Positions 32,360 to 40,343 of a stretch of 64,000 nt of DNA are shown piece by piece. Below the pieces are notes generated by a model. The model saw only the letters and a list, made by a program, of their open reading frames with translations. It made no database searches and had not been told where the DNA came from. The translations under genes were made by a program, and so were the position numbers. Where the stretch lies: assembly GCF_900182705.1 (NCBI RefSeq), contig NZ_FXTP01000001.1, forward strand, positions 372,001 through 436,000, in the 5' to 3' direction. How positions within the stretch are numbered: position 1 is the stretch's first letter; every line of letters starts with the position of its first letter. Source of the DNA: Gracilimonas mengyeensis (GTDB lineage Bacteria; Bacteroidota; Rhodothermia; Balneolales; Balneolaceae).

Positions 32360-34076
32360 GCTGCTCACTGTACCCGCAATTATTCTGATTTTAGGAGCCC
32401 TGCTGCTCCCCCTTATACCTGAGCGTATTCGCAGCTCAGCTTTTCTACTATTTCCACTGGCAGCACTGGGCGTGCTATGGAGTTTGCCCGAAGGCAGTCT
32501 GCTGCAATTACCTTTTGCCAGTTATGAACTGCATCTGCTGCAGGTAGATCGCCTCAGCCGTATCTTCGGTACCATTTTCGTGATGATCACTTTTATTGGC
32601 GGTGTGTATGCGTTCCATATTAAGGATGTGGGCCAGCAAAGTGCCGCTATGGCTTATGCTGCCGGTGCATTGGGTGTTACTTTTGCCGGTGACTTCTTTA
32701 CCCTATTTTTCTTCTGGGAGATCATGGCTGCCACTTCCACCTATTTAATCTGGGCTCGCAAGACCGAAGCTTCCGACAAAGCTGGAATGCGCTATATCCT
32801 TGTTCACGCTTTTGGCGGCGGACTCTTACTCACCGGTATTTTGCTCCATCTTTCCAGTGGTGGTTCCTTCCTTATTGAAAATATTGAAGAGACCTATACT
32901 ATGGCCAGCATCTTTATGCTGACCGGTGTGGCCCTGAACTCTGCCATTCCACCACTACACGCATGGCTGGCTGACGCTTATCCCAAAGCAACTATTACGG
33001 GTGCCGTGTTTATGAGTGCTTTCACCACCAAATCCGCAGTATATGTTTTGATTCGATTGTTCCCCGGCTGGGATATCCTGGTATACTGGGGCGTGGCGAT
33101 GGCCCTTTACGGTGTAGTATATGCGGTATTGGTTAATGATATCCGTGAGATTCTGGCGTATCACATTGTAAGTCAGGTTGGTTACATGGTAGCCGGTGTT
33201 GGTATTGGTACCGAAATGGCCATCAACGGAACTACCGCTCATGCCTTCAGTCACATTTTGTACAAATCTTTGCTATTCATGGGAGCCGGAGCGGTTATCC
33301 ATGCTACAGGTAAAAGCAAGCTTACGGAGCTGGGAGGCTTTGCCAAGAAGATGCCAGTGATAGTCGGCTTGTATATGATTGGAGCTTTCTCCATTTCAGG
33401 ATTCCCGTTTTTCAACGGTTTTATTAGTAAGTCCATGGTGGTAAGTGCAGCGGGTTATGCCCACTTTGAAACCGTGATGCTGCTACTTATTCTGGCATCC
33501 ATCGGTACCTTTTTACACACCGGACTCAAGCTTCCTTACTTCACCTGGTTTGGAGAAAAGAAAAGTGAGTTTGATGTAGGCAAGGTACCCATCAACATGA
33601 AAATAGCGATGGGCTTTGGCGCTTTCTTCTGTACGCTCTTTGGTGTATATCCTGCCCTGCTCTACAATTATCTTCCATATGCGGTAGATTATCATCCATA
33701 CACCATCTACCACTTTGTAGAGATGATGCAAATCCTGGTGTTCACTTTTATCGGTTTCTGGCTGCTGCGCAAAAAGCTGGAAGGTACCCCAACCATTGCC
33801 ATCGATACCGACTGGTTTTACCGCAAGCCTGCAGCTGCCGTGCGTTACCTGTTGGTAGAAGTACCCAACAACCTATTTGGAGTAGCAGAAAAAGTGGCAC
33901 TAAGTGCTGCAGATAAACTCTCCGGACTTTCTAAAAATCCAATGCAGTATTTGCTTCCCTCCTTTGTTCACGAAGGACGAACCGTGAAATCCGACGGATT
34001 CAGTGCCCCGATGGGTGCGGCTTTGGCTTTTATCCTGTTTGGCTTCCTGGTAGCTAGTTTGGTTGTCCTTCTGTAA
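32349..34076 (+). CDS. Third MrpD/NuoL-like subunit with altered helix 7
   Basis: 575 aa, about 16 helices, with a C-terminal extension of roughly 80 residues ending in another helix. Helix 5 Glu124 (FFWEIMAATSTYL) is present, and Lys228 (TTKSAVYVLIR) in helix 8 is kept, as is the lateral helix region. The helix 7 lysine expected before PLH is Asn197 (ALNSAIPPLHAWLADAY), unlike the other two antiporter-like subunits of this operon. The stop is 12 bases from the operon terminator. Confidence 0.9.
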   Translation: MIVELLTVPAIILILGALLLPLIPERIRSSAFLLFPLAALGVLWSLPEGSLLQLPFASYELHLLQVDRLSRIFGTIFVMITFIGGVYAFHIKDVGQQSAAMAYAAGALGVTFAGDFFTLFFFWEIMAATSTYLIWARKTEASDKAGMRYILVHAFGGGLLLTGILLHLSSGGSFLIENIEETYTMASIFMLTGVALNSAIPPLHAWLADAYPKATITGAVFMSAFTTKSAVYVLIRLFPGWDILVYWGVAMALYGVVYAVLVNDIREILAYHIVSQVGYMVAGVGIGTEMAINGTTAHAFSHILYKSLLFMGAGAVIHATGKSKLTELGGFAKKMPVIVGLYMIGAFSISGFPFFNGFISKSMVVSAAGYAHFETVMLLLILASIGTFLHTGLKLPYFTWFGEKKSEFDVGKVPINMKIAMGFGAFFCTLFGVYPALLYNYLPYAVDYHPYTIYHFVEMMQILVFTFIGFWLLRKKLEGTPTIAIDTDWFYRKPAAAVRYLLVEVPNNLFGVAEKVALSAADKLSGLSKNPMQYLLPSFVHEGRTVKSDGFSAPMGAALAFILFGFLVASLVVLL

Positions 34077-34088
34077 GGAAACGATGTT

Positions 34089-34138
34089 AAGAGAAGAGGT
34101 AGCAAAAGAAATACTTGCTACCTCTTCTCTTTATTTTG
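34089..34138 (+). terminator. Strong terminator of the Mrp operon
   Basis: A perfect 17-bp stem: arms 34089-34105 and 34115-34131, 9-base loop, then TATTTT. It is the strongest hairpin in the window and lies 12 bases past the last Mrp stop codon. Confidence 0.92.
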
Positions 34139-34332
34139 CCCTCTTGTCTCTTGGGTACAACATTCTTGTCTATGTCTATATCCAATTTAAAATGAAGATT
34201 ACACCCCGCCTGCGTTATTGGCAATTTACTATTGATAGTTGACTTATACCTTCGGTTACTTATGAGGAAATTACCCTTTGATTCATTATAATCAATGCGG
34301 GAAAAAATCTACGGTATTACACAGGCTTTTAA

Positions 34333-35196
34333 ATGATAAAGAATATAGATCATTGCAAAAATTGCGGGAGCAAAAAGGTGATCAATTATTGCCCCAGGTG
34401 TGGATAAAAGGCGATCAGTAGAAGTCATTTCACTATCAAAGCTTTGGCCTTAGATTTTTTTCACCAGTTTTTTGGAGAGAATTCCCGATTAACCCGCACT
34501 TTCAAGGACTTCATCAATGCCGGGGTATATCCCAGGAACTGGCTTTCTTTAAAACATCAGCGCTATATCTCTCCTGTCAGGTTCTTTTTGATTATTAACC
34601 TGTTGTATTTTTTGTTGTTGCCACTGGGCGGTTTTGACGGTTTTACGACTCCTTTTTATTCGCAACTCAACGCTCAATACTACAGCGGTTCCATTGAAGA
34701 AATCGTCTTGAATCTTATTTCACAAAGTGGAATGAGTCAGGAGCAATTTATAGCCGCTTTCGACAGCCGGGTGACCGGCTTATCCAACTCATTGTTGATT
34801 TTAATGGCACCTATCGTGTCTTTTCTTCTGTTCGTCATCAACTTCAGGAAATCCCGAAAAGCCTATCACCATCTTGTAACTGGGCTTTCCTTTAGCAGTT
34901 ACATCATATTTTTGGCGCTTGTTGTTAATTTGATACTGGTTATAACCATCCAAATGGACCAATGGTTAAATACTTCCATAGCGCATTATATTGTAGATTC
35001 TACCATTTTTCCTGCCCAGATTATTATCACCACCCTCTATGGGTATTACTTCTTTAAACGGCTTTACAATGATGGCTTTTGGATTACCCTTTCCAAGGCA
35101 CTGTATGTCTCTTTTCTGATATTAATAACAGCCATATTAGCCTACCGCTTTTTGCTGCTTTGGATTACCCTGTACAGCGTAGTTTTGTTTCCCTGA
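34333..35196 (+). pseudogene. DUF3667 membrane protein split by an in-frame stop
   Basis: One continuous frame apart from TAA at 34405-34407. The first part encodes the family's zinc ribbon (CKNCG, then YCPRCG). The stop replaces the Gln that usually follows this CPxCG motif, where one base change (CAA to TAA) suffices. The frame continues KAISRSHF and into the DUF3667 body (RTFKDFINAGVYP near the start, then four membrane helices) to 35196. Without readthrough, a TTG at 34444 could give a 250-aa form lacking the ribbon. It could be a fresh pseudogene, readthrough or a sequence error. Confidence 0.75.
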
Positions 35197-35210
35197 GAGA
35201 ATTAAAGCAA

Positions 35211-35238
35211 GAACTCAGAACTCAGAACTCAGAACTCA
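35211..35238. repeat. Heptamer tandem array GAACTCA
   Basis: Four exact GAACTCA units just after the DUF3667 stop. AGAACTAAGAACTAAAACCTA at 35340-35358 is a looser extension. Confidence 0.9.
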
Positions 35239-35357
35239 GGCTCACCAATAAATGGATTTATCTCAAATCCAACTTTGTACTTGTTCCACATGCCCTGCAT
35301 GGAGAATAGCATCATTGATGAAATGAGTAGCCAATGCGCAGAACTAAGAACTAAAAC

Positions 35358-38297
35358 CTACTCCACAAACTCACTCACCGGCGGACCCAAATAGCTGGGC
35401 TTCACTCCACCGGCATCAATCACAAATTTCTGAAAAACTACGCCCGGATCCACCATCCAAACTTTCAGGGTATGTGTTCCAGGAGGTACCGATTGATGTT
35501 GGGATTTTTTGATTTTTATATGATCAGTCACCGAGTTATTCCACCAAGCCGGGTATTCCCAGTCGGCTACTTCTTCACCTTCATGCATGTTAATGATCTG
35601 AGGTTCTTCTTCGTTAATGGCGATTCCGTATTTCAACCCTTCGTTTTTCTTGTAATTCAGGGTCGGTGATAAATAAGTATCGACTTTGATTTCCGTAGAA
35701 TCAAATACAGTGAATTCATATTCCAAATAAGGAGCGTTTTCCCCCGGTATTTTTCTTTCGGCATTGGCGGGTTCAATAGTTACGGATGAGTTAGTTCTTC
35801 CCAAGTTAGGAACTGTAATCCACTCCACTCCATTCTTGCTTACGGCCTGCTGATAATCCGCCGCATTGATGGAAATCACCCCGTCATATTCCACAAAACC
35901 CTGCGGCTCTACATCCGGGTATTCAATCAGCACTTTTACCGTATGTTCTTTGATTGGACCGGAAATGACAATCTCTCCGCTGGTTTGCTCTTTGGGAGCC
36001 TTTTCCCAGTCAATGCTTACATAGACTTTTTCGTGATAGTCAATAGTTCCTTCTGTAGAGGATACTTCAATCCATTCTTGTTTTGAAGTGATGGAATAGC
36101 TTAGCGGCTCTTTGCCCCGGTTAAGAATATCGATATAATAATCTTGATCATTCACCGGGTTAAAGGCCGGCATTTCGAACTGAAACCACCAGTCTCCTTC
36201 CACGTCAATCCAGCCCCAGGGTGGCTGAGCTCCGTACTCGATCAGGAAACCCAACTCAGCTTCTTCCTGGGTTTGCACATAGGACACTGCCGGCATTTTA
36301 TTCACAGGTGGATGATTCCAGTAGGTGTAGCCGATATGCGTTTGCGACATCATATGGTTCCATTTGCCGTCTTCCAGTTCTTCATGATAATACTCGGCGA
36401 GCTGAGCATCTTTCTCAAAAAGCTCTATCACCTGATCGGCGTAATAATTGGCTGCAGCAGCTCCCCGTTCTGCATAGTATTTGTTCTTGCCGGCCGCTAC
36501 GTACATTTTATTGAGATTATAGGTCGACTCCACCGGAAACAAACCCAACTGATAAAAAGCAGATTGATGACTCTCGGGCAGTTTATCATAAATAGATTGT
36601 GCTTTTTCATACAGTTGCTTCCACTCTTCAAGCACCCGGTCTGCTTCCCGGTAATTTTCAATGGAGAAAGTTTCCGGGGTGATCATTTCATGGGTTCGGC
36701 GGGCGCTGTATTTGGAGTATAGTTTAACAACTTCTGCAATTTCTTCCGCATAGGTTGCTCCAAACTGCTTTTCTGCCCAATTCACGTAGTATTGGGGAAG
36801 ATCAGCAGCATCGATGGCTTCAGGATTCCAGGCGAGATCCAGGAAAAAGCTGATGGGAAATTCCATCGGTTTGATGTCCCCCACATTCACAATCCAAAGA
36901 TCGTCCACCTGCCATTGGTAAGTCAGGTTCATTTGCTCCCACACTTTTTCGATCTGCGTTACATTCTGCCAGCGGTAAGAAACCGGCCCACCTACATAAT
37001 CAAAATGATAATACATGCCGTAGCCCCCCTTGTAGTCCCAGTCTTCTTTTTTGGGAAGATAGCGGACATTGCCCCAGTTGTCATCGCTAAAAAGGATCAT
37101 AATGTCTTCATCCACACGCATGCCTTCGTCGTAATAATCCTGCACTTCTTTATACAGGGCCCAAACCTGTGGGGTCTCTACGGCCGGTTCGCCGGTTACC
37201 TCTTCAATAATTTCCCGCTGGTCGTCAATGATGGTTTGCAGCAAGTCAATGGCTGTTTCCTCAGACAAGGCTTCGTCACCATCGCCACGCATCCCTACGG
37301 TGACTACGCTCTCATACTCGCCCATGCGTTCGATGCCACCGCGCCAAAACTCCTGCAGCGTTTCTTTGTTGGTTTCGTAATTCCAGGCCCCTTCTCCATA
37401 GCGTGACCATTCGTCATGTGCCCTCATCATGGGCTCGTGGTGACTGGTAGACATCACCACTCCATACTCATCTGCCAGTTTCGGGTTCAAGGGATCATCA
37501 TCGTTGAAAGCCGTGGGAATCCACATGGCGGGCCACAGGTAATTGCCCCGGTTACGTAAAATCAGCTCAAATACTTTTTCATAAAATTGATGGTTGAATC
37601 CTCCGAACTTCTCTTTCGCCCAGTTGGTTAAGGCCGGTGCTTCATCATTGATAAAAATTCCGCGGTATTTCACTTTGGGCTCACCGGAATAGTAAAAACC
37701 CGGTTCCACAAAAAGTTGATCTTTCTTATTTACCGGCACATCCATCCAATAATACCAGGGCGAAACACCAATTTGCTCCGAAAGCTCGTAGATTCCATAA
37801 ATGGTTCCGCGCTTATCGCTACCGGCGATCACCAGTGCTTGCTCAACCCCATCCACAGGATTCTGAACTGCGGTAATGACAAAACTCTCCCACTTACCGG
37901 TTAGTTGGTCTGCATCCAGTTTTCCGTTGGAGATCAGCTCATCGAGTACGGCACTCTTCCCCACTGTACCAACAATAACGGCGTGCTTAACTTCAGGCTG
38001 ATTGCCGGACATTTCCGGTCTGAGATCTGTTACCCGTTCAATATCAGTTTGAAGATCTCCAATGGCCCGGATGACTCCTTTATAATCTTGCTCATCATAC
38101 CATAACACAGCAGCTCCTTCCTGAGAAACCAGCGGATAAGCATCTTCATTGGCGTTGGTTTCGGAAATAATAGAAGTGTTTAAACCCAGTTTTTGCTGGG
38201 CCAATACATCCACCTGCCCCATGATAAAAACCACCATTAAGCCTGCCATTATTAGCTGCCATAGTTTTGGTTTCTTGCTCGTTTTTAAGCTATTCAT
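35358..38297 (-). CDS. GH115 family glycoside hydrolase (alpha-glucuronidase)
   Basis: 979 aa from ATG 38297, which has GGAG 9 bases upstream; a TTG at 38309 is rejected. Signal peptide (about 10-34, ending LAQ) predicts export. N-terminal substrate-proximal domain; the catalytic core contains KYRGIFINDEAPAL near 215 and NYLWPAMW near 253, then MSTSHHEPMMRAHDEW, all typical of GH115. The C-terminal beta-rich domain (about 640-979) is the GH115 extension. The family removes 4-O-methyl-glucuronic acid from xylan. It is divergent from an AraC regulator that may control it. No SusC/SusD genes are nearby. Confidence 0.93.
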   Translation of the reverse strand: MNSLKTSKKPKLWQLIMAGLMVVFIMGQVDVLAQQKLGLNTSIISETNANEDAYPLVSQEGAAVLWYDEQDYKGVIRAIGDLQTDIERVTDLRPEMSGNQPEVKHAVIVGTVGKSAVLDELISNGKLDADQLTGKWESFVITAVQNPVDGVEQALVIAGSDKRGTIYGIYELSEQIGVSPWYYWMDVPVNKKDQLFVEPGFYYSGEPKVKYRGIFINDEAPALTNWAKEKFGGFNHQFYEKVFELILRNRGNYLWPAMWIPTAFNDDDPLNPKLADEYGVVMSTSHHEPMMRAHDEWSRYGEGAWNYETNKETLQEFWRGGIERMGEYESVVTVGMRGDGDEALSEETAIDLLQTIIDDQREIIEEVTGEPAVETPQVWALYKEVQDYYDEGMRVDEDIMILFSDDNWGNVRYLPKKEDWDYKGGYGMYYHFDYVGGPVSYRWQNVTQIEKVWEQMNLTYQWQVDDLWIVNVGDIKPMEFPISFFLDLAWNPEAIDAADLPQYYVNWAEKQFGATYAEEIAEVVKLYSKYSARRTHEMITPETFSIENYREADRVLEEWKQLYEKAQSIYDKLPESHQSAFYQLGLFPVESTYNLNKMYVAAGKNKYYAERGAAAANYYADQVIELFEKDAQLAEYYHEELEDGKWNHMMSQTHIGYTYWNHPPVNKMPAVSYVQTQEEAELGFLIEYGAQPPWGWIDVEGDWWFQFEMPAFNPVNDQDYYIDILNRGKEPLSYSITSKQEWIEVSSTEGTIDYHEKVYVSIDWEKAPKEQTSGEIVISGPIKEHTVKVLIEYPDVEPQGFVEYDGVISINAADYQQAVSKNGVEWITVPNLGRTNSSVTIEPANAERKIPGENAPYLEYEFTVFDSTEIKVDTYLSPTLNYKKNEGLKYGIAINEEEPQIINMHEGEEVADWEYPAWWNNSVTDHIKIKKSQHQSVPPGTHTLKVWMVDPGVVFQKFVIDAGGVKPSYLGPPVSEFVE

Positions 38298-38373
38298 TTC
38301 ACACTCCAACTATTGAGAATTCATTTTTTTTACAACACTAAAGAACTACATCATATCCTTACCAATAAACCAC

Positions 38374-38406
38374 TTGAGTATTAGCGATGTAAGTATAGTA
38401 AATTTG
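38374..38406 (+). promoter_or_regulatory. Candidate promoter of the AraC-type gene
   Basis: TTG (38374-38376), 22-base spacer, then TAAATTTG (38399-38406), an exact TAnnTTTG -7 match, 60 bases before the regulator's ATG. Motif-based. Confidence 0.4.
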
Positions 38407-38432
38407 AGAGGAGTTTGGTTAGTTTTAAGCTA

Positions 38433-38444
38433 GATTAATTAATC
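38433..38444. promoter_or_regulatory. Perfect 12-bp palindrome in the GH115/AraC divergent region
   Basis: GATTAATTAATC lies downstream of the candidate AraC promoter and 23 bases before the AraC ATG. It could be a regulator binding site, but AraC-family sites are usually direct repeats, so the link is weak. Confidence 0.3.
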
Positions 38445-38466
38445 CAGAAAGCGATCTTTTTTATTC

Positions 38467-39306
38467 ATGATCACCAATCATCAGAAAATAGAATTTGGCG
38501 AGGTCACGCTGATAGAAAAAGTTTCTATTAAGCCACCTTTTCGCTTGTCTTTTAATTTTCCGGATGAGGCTTGTTTCATTTACTTTGACAAGGGAAGCAC
38601 TCAAATTAAAGCCCCATACGAACAAAAAGAAGTGCACAGCAAAGAGGCTGTTCTGTTGCGGTGCGGTACTTACTTTTCAGAGTTGTTACCAGGGCTTAAT
38701 GAGGAAAGCTATACGATTCTTGTGTTCCATTTGCCCAAAAAGGTCATCCGGGAGATTTACCAGGAACACTTCCCGGTTTCAGCCCAGGCGGAGCAGGAGT
38801 CCTTTATTCGCAAAGTAGACCCCTCCAGTGTGCTGGAAGAATTCATCAATGGAATTCAATCGTATTTTCACAACCGGTCCATGCTAAGTGATGAGCTGCT
38901 GAAACTGAAAATACAGGAACTCATTTTGTTGCTCCAGAAAACGGGGAATACGACTTCACTTAGAAAATTATTCAATGAGACCTTTTCACCCGTGGAGGTA
39001 AACCTTAAGCAGGTGGTTCACAGTCATATATTTACCGATTGTACGGTGAGCGATCTCGCTGAATTATGCAATATGAGCCTGTCAACATTCAACCGGCAGT
39101 TTCGGAAGGTTTTTGATGACAGTCCTTCCAATTATCTGAAAAATAAACGACTGGATAAAGCCAAAGAGCTATTGCTTCACAGCAGCTTTTCCATCGGCGA
39201 AATAGCATTTAAGACCTGCTTCTACGATGCTGCCCATCTTTCTAATTCATTCAAAGATAAATTCGGATGCTCCCCTTCTGATTACCGAAAGAATTCCAAC
39301 GAATGA
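38467..39306 (+). CDS. AraC-family transcriptional regulator
   Basis: 279 aa. The N-terminal cupin-like sensing domain (about 1-150) is of the ExsA-like type. The C-terminal AraC HTH pair (about 180-277) has VSDLAELCNMSLSTFNRQF for the first helix-turn-helix and IGEIAFKTCFYDAAHLSNSFKDKFGCSPSDYR for the second, including the classic GxSPxxYR end. It is divergent from the GH115 gene and upstream of an SDR, so control of either or both is plausible but unproven. Confidence 0.93.
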   Translation: MITNHQKIEFGEVTLIEKVSIKPPFRLSFNFPDEACFIYFDKGSTQIKAPYEQKEVHSKEAVLLRCGTYFSELLPGLNEESYTILVFHLPKKVIREIYQEHFPVSAQAEQESFIRKVDPSSVLEEFINGIQSYFHNRSMLSDELLKLKIQELILLLQKTGNTTSLRKLFNETFSPVEVNLKQVVHSHIFTDCTVSDLAELCNMSLSTFNRQFRKVFDDSPSNYLKNKRLDKAKELLLHSSFSIGEIAFKTCFYDAAHLSNSFKDKFGCSPSDYRKNSNE

Positions 39307-39400
39307 TATTTACAATGATTTGACGGGCTGATACAAAGGATTGCCCCTAAAATGAGCGATGTTTGTTTAAAGCAATTTGAAGAAAATTAAAACAGACATC

Positions 39401-40192
39401 ATGGAAAAAACATACGGCCCCTGGGCACTTATAACCGGAGCTTCATCTGGAATTGGAAAAGAGTTTGCTTATCAACTGGCTTCTAAGGATATCAATTTGG
39501 TCCTTTCCTCCAGAAGAAAGCAGGTACTTGAAAAAATCGGTCGCGATGTACAGGAAAAATTTGGTATTCAATACCAGGCAATACGAGCTGATTTGTCAGA
39601 GGAAAATGCGGTGGATGAACTATTACAATCGGTTTCAGATTTGGACATTGGTCTGGTGGTATCCAATGCGGGCACGGGTAACCCGGGCGAATTCATTCAT
39701 AAAAAAATGGATGACCTTTTGAGCATGATTCATACCAGCGTGCTCACTCACCTGAAAATATCCCATCACTTTGCCAATAAGTTCGTGGAACGTGGTCGAG
39801 GCGGGTTGATATTAGTCTCTGCCATGGGTGCAAAAAACGGACTTCCCTTTATGGCCAATGATGCCGGAACCAGAGCCTATATTCGCAGTTTGGGACTGGG
39901 ACTTCACGAAGAATTAAGGAGATATAAGGTCAACGTAACCGTGCTGGAAACAACGCCAACCGATACCCCTATTGTGCCAGCCTTAGGCTTTGAAGCGGAT
40001 AAAATGCCTCTTAACCCTATCAATACCAAACAGTGTGTGAAAGAAACACTCAGCGCTTTTCAAAAGAACCAACCGCTGGTGTTGCCGGGACGTAAATTCA
40101 GAATATTATCAGCATTAACACCTTCATCATTAATGAGAAAAATGAATGGAAAGATGTTGGCAAAAGGTAATGGTATAAACGGGTACTATTAA
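39401..40192 (+). CDS. SDR-fold protein lacking catalytic Tyr and Lys
   Basis: 263 aa from ATG 39401; an in-frame TTG at 39377 would add eight residues. The Rossmann motif TGASSGIGKEFA and VSNAGTGN are normal. The catalytic region reads LVSAMGAKNGLPFMANDAGTRAYIRS. Against the usual YxxxK, the aligned positions are Asp and Arg (DAGTR). A conventional reductase activity is therefore unlikely. It lies about 95 bases after the AraC-type gene on the same strand, and its last 30 residues are basic. Confidence 0.85.
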   Translation: MEKTYGPWALITGASSGIGKEFAYQLASKDINLVLSSRRKQVLEKIGRDVQEKFGIQYQAIRADLSEENAVDELLQSVSDLDIGLVVSNAGTGNPGEFIHKKMDDLLSMIHTSVLTHLKISHHFANKFVERGRGGLILVSAMGAKNGLPFMANDAGTRAYIRSLGLGLHEELRRYKVNVTVLETTPTDTPIVPALGFEADKMPLNPINTKQCVKETLSAFQKNQPLVLPGRKFRILSALTPSSLMRKMNGKMLAKGNGINGYY

Positions 40193-40343
40193 TCAGGATG
40201 CAGATGCCAAAAACCACGGAATTTCGCTATCAATGAAAATTACGTCAGTCCGGGATAGAAATAGTCGTAGTGATACGTTTGTTGGCCTCAAAAACAATCA
40301 GCCCCCTTCCTTCGCAGGGATGGCGCAATAATAGTGAAGAGAA

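Noticed and set aside
26630-34076. Membrane-bound hydrogenase operon
   Set aside because: MbhD/E-like subunits are present, but no NiFe large or small subunit or maturation genes were seen.
36144-37406. Two long plus-strand ORFs opposite GH115
   Set aside because: Antisense shadows; GH115 motifs are in the other frame and strand.
35358-38297. Polysaccharide-utilisation locus around the GH115 gene
   Set aside because: No SusC/SusD pair or other glycoside hydrolase is near; DUF5916 and AraC neighbours alone are not enough.
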